Shown: positions 43,960-50,712 of the stretch, in pieces | How the letters are laid out: each line of letters begins with the position of its first letter | How positions within the stretch are numbered: position 1 is the stretch's first letter | Assembly (NCBI RefSeq): GCF_000718165.1 | Contig: NZ_JOEY01000059.1 | Coordinates: 1-50,712 of the forward strand | Direction of reading: 5' to 3' | Source: Streptomyces fulvoviolaceus | GTDB lineage: Bacteria > Actinomycetota > Actinomycetes > Streptomycetales > Streptomycetaceae | Length of the DNA: 50,712 nucleotides | The notes under the pieces: generated by a model | Database searches by the model: none | What the model saw: only the letters and a program-made list of their open reading frames with translations | Told to the model about the DNA's origin: nothing | Program-made: the position numbers and the translations under genes

Positions 43960-45309
43960 GTGACGGAAACGGGGATCCAGCACGTGGTCGTGAGCCGCGT
44001 GCTGCGCTGGCTGCGGGTGCTGCGCGACGACTTGTGCACCGTCAGGGTCGACCCGCTGCCCCCTTCCGTATGGCTGCGCTGGCTGCCGCACGGTGTGGTG
44101 TGCCTGGCGGCGCTGGGCATCACGCTGGGCGGTGGGGCGCAGCTCCAGGACATGGGGCATCTGAGCAACGGGACCGCCTTCCCGATCGCCGCCGCGCAGG
44201 GCGGCGCCGCGGTGCTCGCGCTGTGGCGGCCCATCCCGGCGTGGTGGCTGTCGACGGTGGCCACGGTGGTGGGGGCCGTCGGGATGCACGGCAAGCTGGG
44301 CATGGACAGCGGGACGTTCACCTGGCCCTGGACCGCGACCGGGATCATCGCGCACCTGCTCGTCCTGCTGCTGCTCGCCCTGCGGGTGCGCACCCGCGTG
44401 TCCGCCGAGGCGCTGGCCGTCACCGCGCTGGTCACCTATCTCCTCCAAGGCGTGTGGGGCGCCTCGAACTACCAGTCCACGGGCGTGCTCGCGGTCTCCC
44501 TGTTCGCGGTGGCCGTGGTGCTCGGCATGGCGCTGCGCGGCCGCCGCGAGGCCCGTGCGGAGCTCGGCCGGCAGACCACGCTCACCGCCGAGGAGCGGGC
44601 CCGGCGCACCCTGCTGGAGGAGCGCAGCCGTATCGCGCGCGAGCTGCACGACGTGGTGGCCCACCACATGTCCGTCATCTCGATCCAGGCCCAGGTCGCC
44701 CCGCACCTCGTCGAGAACCCGTCCGAGGAGCTCCAGGAGAACCTCGACGGCATCCGGCAGAACGCGCTGGAGGCGCTGACCGAGCTGCGCCGCGTCCTGG
44801 GCGTGCTGCGTGCCGAGCAGCCCGACGTACCGCAGTCGCTCGACGAACCCGCCACCGGCACCGCCCCGCACGCCCCGCAGCCCACCCTGGACCGGATCGA
44901 CGCGCTGGTGGAGAACACCCGGGCGGCCGGACTGACCGTGCAGGTCGACGTGCAGGGCACGCGGCGGCCCCTGCCGTCCGGTGTGGAGTTGTCGGCGTAC
45001 CGGATCGTGCAGGAGGCGCTGAGCAACGTACTGCGGCACGCGCCCGGCGCGACCGCGTCCGTCAGGCTCGTCCACTACCTGCACGGGGTGGACGTGCGGG
45101 TCGTCAACTCATGGCCCACCCGCAGCGTGCAGCCCTCCCCGGGCGCGGGGCACGGACTGCTCGGTATGCGGGAGAGGGCCGCGATGCTCGGCGGCACCCT
45201 GCGCGCCGGCCCCCTGCCCGACGGCGGCTACGAGGTGGCCGCATATCTTCCGACGGCGCCCCCGGGAGACCCCGACCAGGCCACCGACCCGAAGGACGAC
45301 TCCGCATGA
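43960..45309 (+). CDS. Sensor histidine kinase, HisKA_3 type (first pair)
   Basis: The 449-residue kinase has about five N-terminal membrane helices (~35-190), a short coiled coil, and the phospho-acceptor histidine in RIARELHDVVAHHMSVISIQ near residue 230, as in the DesK/NarX group. The ATPase domain has the N box RIVQEALSNVLRHAPG near 349 and the second glycine box GAGHGLLGMRERAAMLGG; the first DxGxG box is replaced by VVNSWPT. It signals to the response regulator whose start it overlaps (ATGA). The GTG at 43960 follows a leaderless -10 box. The signal is unknown. Confidence 0.93.
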   Translation: MTETGIQHVVVSRVLRWLRVLRDDLCTVRVDPLPPSVWLRWLPHGVVCLAALGITLGGGAQLQDMGHLSNGTAFPIAAAQGGAAVLALWRPIPAWWLSTVATVVGAVGMHGKLGMDSGTFTWPWTATGIIAHLLVLLLLALRVRTRVSAEALAVTALVTYLLQGVWGASNYQSTGVLAVSLFAVAVVLGMALRGRREARAELGRQTTLTAEERARRTLLEERSRIARELHDVVAHHMSVISIQAQVAPHLVENPSEELQENLDGIRQNALEALTELRRVLGVLRAEQPDVPQSLDEPATGTAPHAPQPTLDRIDALVENTRAAGLTVQVDVQGTRRPLPSGVELSAYRIVQEALSNVLRHAPGATASVRLVHYLHGVDVRVVNSWPTRSVQPSPGAGHGLLGMRERAAMLGGTLRAGPLPDGGYEVAAYLPTAPPGDPDQATDPKDDSA

Positions 45310-45980
45310 CGAGCAGCCCCATCCGCGTACTCATCGCCGACGACCAGCAGATGGTCCGGCAGGGCTTCACCGTGCTGCTCAACACCAAGCCCGGCATCGA
45401 GGTGGTCGGCCAGGCGGTCGACGGCCTGGACGCCGTGGCCAAGGTCGCCGAACTCGACCCGGACGTCGTGCTGATGGACATCCGCATGCCCGAGCTGGGC
45501 GGCATCGAGGCCACGCGTCGCATCACCGGCGAGCGCCCGGACATCAGGGTGCTGGTGCTGACCACCTTCGACCTCGACGAGTACGTGTACGAGGCGCTGC
45601 GGGCCGGCGCGTCCGGCTTCCTGCTGAAGGACGCCTCGGCGGACCAACTCGCCGAGGCGGTACGAGTGGTGGCGGCCGGCGACGCGCTGCTCGCGCCCGG
45701 CATCACCCGGCGGCTGATCGCCGAGTTCTCCCGCCTGGACGACCGGCCGCGGGCCCCGCTCAAGGACCGCGTCGGCGACCTGACCGAGCGCGAGACGGAG
45801 GTCCTCGCCCTGATCGCGCAGGGTCTGTCGAACGCGGAGATCGCCGAGCGGCTCGTCGTCGCCGAGCAGACGGTGAAGACCCACGTGGGCCGCATCCTGG
45901 TGAAGCTGGGGCTCAGGGACCGGACGCAGGCGGCGGTGTTCGCGTACGAGTCGGGGCTGGTGCGGCCGTCGGGGTACTGA
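45306..45980 (+). CDS. NarL/LuxR-family response regulator (first pair)
   Basis: The 224-residue protein has a receiver domain (IRVLIADDQQMVRQGF, phospho-acceptor Asp in VVLMDIRMPELGG near residue 58, LTTFDLDEYVYEAL, Lys in FLLKDAS) and a C-terminal LuxR helix-turn-helix (LTERETEVLALIAQGLSNAE, VAEQTVKTHVGRILVKLG). It is coupled to the preceding kinase by a 4-nt overlap and would bind DNA after phosphorylation. It closely resembles the second regulator at 47419. Confidence 0.95.
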   Translation: MTSSPIRVLIADDQQMVRQGFTVLLNTKPGIEVVGQAVDGLDAVAKVAELDPDVVLMDIRMPELGGIEATRRITGERPDIRVLVLTTFDLDEYVYEALRAGASGFLLKDASADQLAEAVRVVAAGDALLAPGITRRLIAEFSRLDDRPRAPLKDRVGDLTERETEVLALIAQGLSNAEIAERLVVAEQTVKTHVGRILVKLGLRDRTQAAVFAYESGLVRPSGY

Positions 45981-46062
45981 CCTGCGGTACGTACCCGTAG
46001 TACTTGAGGTGGAGGCCCAAGGACCCCTCTCACTGGTGACGACCGCGACCCCGCCCTCCCCC

Positions 46063-46068
46063 TACGGT
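46063..46068 (+). promoter_or_regulatory. -10 box of a leaderless promoter (second kinase)
   Basis: TACGGT lies 7 nt before the GTG at 46076, the same arrangement as at the first kinase gene. Confidence 0.55.
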
Positions 46069-46075
46069 TCTGTAT

Positions 46076-47422
46076 GTGACCGAGACGACCCAGAAGCTGC
46101 CGCCGGTGGGCGGGGCCAAGCCGCGCAGTCCGGAGTTCCGGCTGGCCGCGGACGCCCTGCGCGGACTGCGGCAGGACCTGTTCCACGACGCCTTCGCCTA
46201 CCGCCCGCTGCCCCGCATGGGTGTCGACGGCCGGATCTCCCGCCGGCTGCGCGGTCGCATACGGGAGTACGCGACCTGGACACCGCACGCCCTGATCGCC
46301 GTGGCCGGCCTGTTCTCGATGCTCATCGCCTCGGACAACGGCGACCGAGGCGCGGCCATCAACCTCTTCGTCGGCGTGCTCTCGCTGGCCCCGGTCCTGT
46401 TGACCATGGTGCGGCCGACCGCCGCCTTCTGGCTGTCGATGGCCGCGACCCCGGTCGCCTACGTGCTGGCGAACAGCCAGGACACCGAGTGGCCGTGGCC
46501 GGCCGGCAGCTTCGCCTGTCATCTCGTGGTGCTCACGGTCGTGGCCATACGCACCCGGCCGCGCACAGCGGCGTGGATGTGGCTGCTGACCGCCGTATAC
46601 GGCCTGCTGTCGGAGAGTGTCCTCCGCGGCGGGCACTACTTCAGCTCCAACACCATGCAACTGCTCTTCGTCTCCGCCCTGGCCCTGCTCGCCGTCACCG
46701 TCTGGCAGACCCGCCGGGCGGCCGTGCAGGAGGTGACCGCCCAGCAGACCGTGACCGCCCACGAGCGCTCCCGGCGCACGCTCCTCGAGGAGCGCACGAC
46801 CATCGCCCGCGAGCTGCACGACGTGGTGGCCCACCACATGTCGGTCGTCGCCATCCAGGCCGAGGCCGCCCCCTACCGGGTGGAGAACCCGCCGCCGGAG
46901 CTGGAGCGCGCCTTCGTCACCATCCGGGAGAACGCGGTCGCTGCCCTCACCGAACTGCGCCGCGTCCTGGGCGTCGTCCGCGCCGAGGACTACGAGGCCC
47001 CGGACGCCCCGCAGCCCACCCTCGCCGACCTGGACGCGCTGCTGGCCAACGTGCGGGACGCCGGCCTGAGCGTCGACAAGGCGCTGACCGGAGCGGTGCG
47101 CGAACTGCCCCAGGGCGTCGAGCTGTCGGCGTACCGCATCGTGCAGGAGGCGCTCAGCAACACGCTGCGGCACGCACCCGGCGCGAGCGCGCGGGTCGAG
47201 GTGTCGTACGTCCTCGGCGGCCTGGGCCTGCGGATAGTCAACGGCCCGCTGCCCCAGCCGTCGCTGGTGAAGCCCTCGCCCGGTGCGGGACATGGCATCA
47301 CCGGGATGCGGGAGCGGGTCTCCATGCTCAACGGCGAGATGACGGCCGGCGCGACGGACGACGGGGGTTACGAGGTGGCGGTGTTCCTGCCGGTGCCGGC
47401 CATGGACGAGGGTGACGCATGA
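46076..47422 (+). CDS. Sensor histidine kinase, HisKA_3 type (second pair)
   Basis: The 448-residue kinase has a longer cytoplasmic N-terminus (~70 residues), about five membrane helices (~72-220), and the histidine box TIARELHDVVAHHMSVVAIQ near residue 243. The N box is RIVQEALSNTLRHAPG and the glycine box GAGHGITGMRERVSMLNG. As in the first kinase the DxGxG box is not recognisable (RIVNGPLPQPS). The catalytic halves of the two kinases are strongly alike while the sensor halves differ, evidence of duplication with divergence of input. It overlaps its regulator by 4 nt. Confidence 0.93.
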   Translation: MTETTQKLPPVGGAKPRSPEFRLAADALRGLRQDLFHDAFAYRPLPRMGVDGRISRRLRGRIREYATWTPHALIAVAGLFSMLIASDNGDRGAAINLFVGVLSLAPVLLTMVRPTAAFWLSMAATPVAYVLANSQDTEWPWPAGSFACHLVVLTVVAIRTRPRTAAWMWLLTAVYGLLSESVLRGGHYFSSNTMQLLFVSALALLAVTVWQTRRAAVQEVTAQQTVTAHERSRRTLLEERTTIARELHDVVAHHMSVVAIQAEAAPYRVENPPPELERAFVTIRENAVAALTELRRVLGVVRAEDYEAPDAPQPTLADLDALLANVRDAGLSVDKALTGAVRELPQGVELSAYRIVQEALSNTLRHAPGASARVEVSYVLGGLGLRIVNGPLPQPSLVKPSPGAGHGITGMRERVSMLNGEMTAGATDDGGYEVAVFLPVPAMDEGDA

Positions 47423-48084
47423 CCATCCGTGTCCTGATCGCGGACGACCAGATGATGGTGCGCGAGGGCTTCTCGGTGCTGCTGAACGCGATGCCGGACA
47501 TCGAGGTCGTCGGCGAGGCCGTCAACGGGCGGGAGGCGGTGGACCGGGTCCGTGAACTCGCCCCCGACGTCGTCCTGATGGACATCCGGATGCCCGAGCT
47601 GAACGGCATCGAGGCGACCCGGGAGATCGTCGCCGCGGACGGTGCGGCGAAGGTGCTGGTGCTCACCACCTTCGATCTCGACGAGTACGTGTACCAGGCG
47701 CTGCGGGCGGGAGCCTCGGGCTTCCTGCTCAAGGACGCCTCCGCCCGCCAACTCGCCGACGGGGTAAGGGTGGTGGCGTCCGGCGAGGCGCTCCTCGCCC
47801 CCTCCGTCACCAGACGGCTGATCACCGAGTTCTCGAAGCTGTCCGAGGCGCCGCGTCTCGCGCCCTCCGCGCAGGCGGCGTACGGCGACCTGACCGACCG
47901 GGAGACGGAGGTACTGGTACTGATCGCGCAGGGCCTGTCCAACGCGGAGATCGCCGAGCGGCTGGTGGTCGCCGAGTCGACGATCAAGACCCACGTCAGC
48001 CGGATCCTGGTGAAGCTGGGGCTGAGGGACCGGACGCAGGCGGCGGTGTTCGCGTACGAGGCGCGGCTGGTCACGCCGGGCTAG
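47419..48084 (+). CDS. NarL/LuxR-family response regulator (second pair)
   Basis: The 221-residue protein has a receiver domain (IRVLIADDQMMVREGFSVLL, Asp in VVLMDIRMPELNG near residue 54, FLLKDAS) and a LuxR helix-turn-helix (LTDRETEVLVLIAQGLSNAE, VAESTIKTHVSRILVKLG). It overlaps the second kinase by 4 nt. DNA-recognition helices of the two regulators differ at only a few positions (EQTVKTHVG against ESTIKTHVS), so they may share target sites. Confidence 0.95.
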   Translation: MTIRVLIADDQMMVREGFSVLLNAMPDIEVVGEAVNGREAVDRVRELAPDVVLMDIRMPELNGIEATREIVAADGAAKVLVLTTFDLDEYVYQALRAGASGFLLKDASARQLADGVRVVASGEALLAPSVTRRLITEFSKLSEAPRLAPSAQAAYGDLTDRETEVLVLIAQGLSNAEIAERLVVAESTIKTHVSRILVKLGLRDRTQAAVFAYEARLVTPG

Positions 48085-48131
48085 CTAGATGGTTTTGGTG
48101 TAGTTCGATACTGATCCTCGGATTGGCCGAT

Positions 48132-48566
48132 ATGGGACACCTGTCCGGCACTGCGTCCACCGCGGAGGCGGCCCCAAGTCCGGCCCAGCCGCACCCCTGG
48201 GACCACCGGGTCAAATGCAATGAGACCGACGCCGACGGACGCAGGATTCCCACCCGGTACGGCAACTCCGAGTTCGGCTGGAACCACTTCACCCACCGCC
48301 ACAACATCAAAAAGTGTCGGATCGTCAACGAAGCCCTCAGCGGCAACCCCGACCGCGACGACAATCACGGGCGCCTGGAATACTTCGGTGACGCCATCAG
48401 GGCCGGCCCCAATCCTGCGCACGTCAAGTACGTCGTCATCGTCCAGTACTCACGCAAGACCAAGGACGGGAAATACGACGCGGGCAGGGGAAAGAAGATC
48501 GGCGTCATCAACGCCTTCTGCCGCAACCAGCCGAACAACAAGTGCCCCGCATGGATGAATCAGTGA
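48132..48566 (+). CDS. Basic toxin-like protein, possible RNase-type polymorphic toxin domain
   Basis: The product is about 144 residues, strongly basic in its C-terminal half, with three Cys besides the His-rich motif GWNHFTHRHNIKKCRIVN (residues ~50-67). It then shows LEYFGDAIRAG, KYVVIVQYSRKTKDGKYD and KKIGVINAFC near the end. This strand pattern with paired histidines recalls BECR-fold toxin RNases carried at the ends of polymorphic toxins, but I cannot name a family. The N-terminus (STAEAAPSPAQ) looks like the end of a signal or linker region, and upstream codons are hydrophobic (SSILILGLADM) without a good start, so it may be a fragment of a larger exported protein. The next gene overlaps its stop. 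Confidence 0.55.
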   Translation: MGHLSGTASTAEAAPSPAQPHPWDHRVKCNETDADGRRIPTRYGNSEFGWNHFTHRHNIKKCRIVNEALSGNPDRDDNHGRLEYFGDAIRAGPNPAHVKYVVIVQYSRKTKDGKYDAGRGKKIGVINAFCRNQPNNKCPAWMNQ

Positions 48567-49171
48567 CGGACCCCGAGGACCGAGAGCAGCAGGCGGCCGT
48601 CAGCCGCCTGCTGCTGTACTACCTGAACGCGCCCATCGCCGAGGGCTGCCGCCTTCGAGGAGTTCTGCCGGCTCCCGGTGGCGTACGGATCGCCGTCCAC
48701 GCCGGAGACGACGCGACGGGCATGACTTTCCTTTACGAAATCCCCAATGACAGGGTGGCCCCCGCCTTCATCCCCGGCATCATGCGCACCGTCCTTGCCG
48801 GAACTCAGTACTACAGCAGCGACGACATCAGCGACGACATGGGGATGACCGTCATCCGTCTCCGCCCCGAGGAGATCACCCCGGACCCGGAGCCCGAAGA
48901 GGGGCGGGCGCTCACCGTCCTGCGCGCACTGTCCGACCCCGGCGACGATGAGAACCCCTTCTTGATCGGCTTTTTGATGCGCGACGGCCTGATGCGCTTG
49001 TACGTGCAGCGCCCCGACCGCCCTGGCATCATCGGCGCCGACATCCGCCTGACCGATACGTCCACCGCGCTGATCGCCTCCCTTGCCACCCTCATCGAGG
49101 AAGAGCAGTACCAACATCCGGCGCCGGACGACCCCCACTGCGATCTCCTCGTAGATCTGACCGACTGGTAG
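48551..49171 (+). CDS. Acidic protein coupled to the toxin-like gene (possible immunity protein)
   Basis: The 206-residue protein is markedly acidic, with DDISDDMGM, EEITPDPEPEEG and a C-terminal LLVDLTDW, and has no membrane helix. It appears to contain two related halves of mixed alpha/beta pattern (MTFLYEIPNDRVAPAFIP and PFLIGFLMRDGLMRLYVQ). I recognise no family. It overlaps the basic toxin-like gene: an ATG at 48551 overlaps by 16 nt and a GTG at 48563 overlaps the stop as GTGA, the latter being equally plausible. An acidic product coupled behind a small basic one is the usual layout for cytoplasmic immunity genes. Confidence 0.6.
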   Translation: MDESVTDPEDREQQAAVSRLLLYYLNAPIAEGCRLRGVLPAPGGVRIAVHAGDDATGMTFLYEIPNDRVAPAFIPGIMRTVLAGTQYYSSDDISDDMGMTVIRLRPEEITPDPEPEEGRALTVLRALSDPGDDENPFLIGFLMRDGLMRLYVQRPDRPGIIGADIRLTDTSTALIASLATLIEEEQYQHPAPDDPHCDLLVDLTDW

Positions 49172-49293
49172 GGCTGCTGCACTGCGCCCTGTCAGGCCTG
49201 CGTTGAGGAGGACACCCGTTGCCAACGCGGCATGACTCTCAACCCGGTGAATCTATGCGGTCAGAGCACTAGGTGTCGCTGAGGCGACTTCGG

Positions 49294-49614
49294 TCAGCCT
49301 GCTGTCGGGCTCTGCGGGACCTCCGCTCGCATGAACCCGTGGCTCCGCTCCACTTTCGCCACATGCAGCGTGTAGCTCTGGTACCACTCGACTTGCCCGC
49401 GCTTTTGCGCCGCGCGGTGCTCGACGTTGGTCCGCCACTCCGCGAGGGCGTCGGCGTCGCGGAAGTACCCGACGGTGATGCCCAGCCCGCCAGGAGTCTG
49501 CGCGTGGTCCATCCCCAGAAACCCGGGGACGTCCTTCACCAGGTCTTCCATGCGTGCGTTGGTCTCGCTGTAGTCGTTCTGGTTCTGGGTTCGCACCGTA
49601 GTGAAGACAGCCAC
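49294..49614 (-). CDS. Antibiotic biosynthesis monooxygenase (ABM) domain protein
   Basis: The 106-residue protein has the dimeric ferredoxin-like ABM fold: VAVFTTVRTQNQNDYSETNA for the first strand, RMEDLVKDVPGFLGMDHAQT, GGLGITVGYFRDADALAEWR and a His near NVEHRAAQKRGQVEWYQSY. Such proteins act as small cofactor-less monooxygenases or degrade reactive compounds. The coding frame stays open upstream (EPPYY) where homologues usually start, but no ATG, GTG or TTG and no ribosome-binding site is found there, so the GTG at 49614 is the first available start and the natural N-terminus may be lost. Confidence 0.78.
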   Translation of the reverse strand: MAVFTTVRTQNQNDYSETNARMEDLVKDVPGFLGMDHAQTPGGLGITVGYFRDADALAEWRTNVEHRAAQKRGQVEWYQSYTLHVAKVERSHGFMRAEVPQSPTAG

Positions 49615-49749
49615 GTAGTAGGGGGGTTCATAGGCCTCGACGGGCGCGACAGGAGCTCCCGAGCGATCGCTCGTGGCGCCACCGTAAGGCGGGAAGCGCC
49701 CAACGAACGAGCGTCAACGGCCACGAGCCCACCGGCTCACAGAACGGCG

Positions 49750-50289
49750 TTACCGCCGCCGCTCGATGACCTTCGCGTGCAGGAGGTTTCCGACGAGCTC
49801 GATGCGGAGACGGGGATCGGCAGCGGAGTTCTTGGGGTGGAGCTTGAGTTTGGAGTAGGTGAGGTTGAGCCCGTCGGTGTCGATCACGATGTCCGGCGAG
49901 CCGACGAAGAACAGCTTGCCGTGCACCATGTCCGTCTCGATTCGCAGGACGTCCGAGGTGATCACCGCGTGGGTGAAGTCGAAGGTGATTCGGCACAGTT
50001 GCGTGCGAAGTTCGATGCGCGCGGGTACCGACCAGCGCCCCTCCCGTACGTACTTGCCGCCGTGTTGCTCGACCACGAGTACATCTTTGCCTTTGGCCGC
50101 GGGCGCGATCGGCAGGTCGGCGGTGAGCTCGGCCAACTCGCCGAGCGTCCGGGCCGTAAGCGCGCTCTCCAGCCGCATGTCGAGTTCCTCGGCATTGAGC
50201 CGGCCGTCACCGGCGGCGACCCGCAGCACATCCACGACTCGGTCGCGATCCTCGTGCGACGCCCGTAGGTCGGGCAGGTCATCCGACAT
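49750..50289 (-). CDS. DUF1707 (SHOCT-like) domain protein
   Basis: The 179-residue cytoplasmic protein has an N-terminal DUF1707 domain (LRASHEDRDRVVDVLRVAAG, LNAEELDMRLESALTARTLG, ELAELTADLP; residues ~6-60) and a beta-rich C-terminal domain (YVREGRWSVPARIELRTQ, GSPDIVIDTDGLNLTY) resembling the LiaF-like/DUF2154 wall-stress modules. Function unknown. The ATG at 50289 is preferred to the upstream in-frame ATG at 50391 because the DUF1707 homology begins there and TAACGT lies 7 nt before it (50297-50302 on this strand), suggesting leaderless expression. Confidence 0.88.
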   Translation of the reverse strand: MSDDLPDLRASHEDRDRVVDVLRVAAGDGRLNAEELDMRLESALTARTLGELAELTADLPIAPAAKGKDVLVVEQHGGKYVREGRWSVPARIELRTQLCRITFDFTHAVITSDVLRIETDMVHGKLFFVGSPDIVIDTDGLNLTYSKLKLHPKNSAADPRLRIELVGNLLHAKVIERRR

Positions 50290-50427
50290 GACAGTCACGT
50301 TAGCGGCACCGCGCGGTGGGCGAGGTCGACTCGGGGTGTCATGCCGACGTCTCCATCGGTGGGTTTCCCCGATCCGCCTCGGCATCTTCATCTGGTCAGC
50401 TACCTGATCCGAGAGAAACGACCTGAC

Positions 50428-50712
50428 TCAACCGGACGGCGTGATCGAGGACCACACGCCGAACCACTGCTCGGCTCCGTACGCCTCGAATCGCTCCAGC
50501 TCGGTGACCCCGAGCTTCGCCGCGAGGCGCATCGAGCGGACGTTGGCGGTCTGGGTGTAGAGCACCACCGGCTCACCGGGAAGCGCGCCGGCGAACCAGT
50601 CGAGTGCCGCTGCGCACGCCTCGGTGGCGTACCCGCGTCCCCACGCCTCCGGCAGGAACAAGTAGCCGAGCTCGGTCTCCCCGGCCTCCCGGCGGTTGCC
50701 CGGACGCTCGGG
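50428..50712 (-). CDS. GNAT-family N-acetyltransferase, partial
   Basis: Only the C-terminal 94 codons are in the window; the start lies beyond its right end. The visible part shows the acetyl-CoA-binding loop in ELGYLFLPEAWGRGYATEAC, then VVLYTQTANVRSMRLAAKLG, the pattern of RimJ/RimL-like acetyltransferases. These transfer acetyl from acetyl-CoA to protein N-termini or small amines; the substrate is not predictable. Confidence 0.88.
   Translation of the reverse strand, partial: PERPGNRREAGETELGYLFLPEAWGRGYATEACAAALDWFAGALPGEPVVLYTQTANVRSMRLAAKLGVTELERFEAYGAEQWFGVWSSITPSG

Overview
The window is chromosomal DNA from a high-GC actinomycete, almost certainly a Streptomyces. GC content is very high with strong third-position bias, GTG starts and 4-nt GTGA/ATGA gene overlaps are common, and the dnaK-grpE-dnaJ-hspR operon and clpB both carry the actinobacterial HspR operator (CTTGAGT-N7-ACTCAAG). 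Many genes look leaderless, with a TANNNT box 6-8 nt before the start codon. No tRNA, rRNA, transposase, phage gene or CRISPR array was seen.

Layout. 1-2522: a partial Fe-S membrane oxidoreductase (minus strand) diverges from a degenerate MraY/WecA-like membrane protein. 2525-6862: dnaK operon with two HAIR operators and a strong terminator. 6891-12620: accessory exported-protein genes, namely a frameshifted DNRLRE/FN3/Amidase_6 protein, a coupled small membrane protein and a PA14/FN3 protein. 12907-14519: a XylF-like lipoprotein and an SRPBCC protein. 14531-17867: a three-gene operon of circularly permuted ATP-grasp, alpha-E and transglutaminase proteins. 18176-21826: three paralogous LuxR-type regulators, a tiny exported peptide with a repeated DTGWT motif, and a Rieske-like protein lacking its ligand histidines. 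22014-25337: a PPOX-family oxidoreductase, clpB and a 51-residue membrane protein. 25641-37370: mostly core genes (YbjN, PIG-V-like mannosyltransferase, aminotransferase, Gly/Cys-rich membrane protein, DUF2617, membrane spermidine synthase, CoxG-like, aldose epimerase, pyrE, fba, MFS exporter, DUF3151). 37526-41368: tryptophan-to-anthranilate genes (tryptophan 2,3-dioxygenase, kynureninase, a probable kynurenine formamidase) and a TetR regulator. 41594-48084: an exported hydrolase, an acyltransferase and two tandem, related HisKA_3 kinase/NarL regulator pairs. 48132-50712: an accessory stretch with a basic toxin-like/acidic immunity-like pair, an ABM protein, a DUF1707 protein and a partial GNAT acetyltransferase.

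How the genes work together. DnaK, GrpE, DnaJ and ClpB form the disaggregation/refolding machine; HspR, encoded last in the dnaK operon, is expected to repress both loci through the HAIR sites. The tryptophan genes would convert tryptophan through N-formylkynurenine and kynurenine to anthranilate plus alanine. The best candidates for undescribed biology are the peptide/Rieske-like/LuxR cluster (18.2-21.8 kb), the coupled small membrane protein behind the amidase gene (10.5 kb) and the toxin/immunity-like pair (48.1-49.2 kb). Functions for these three are inferences from layout and sequence character.
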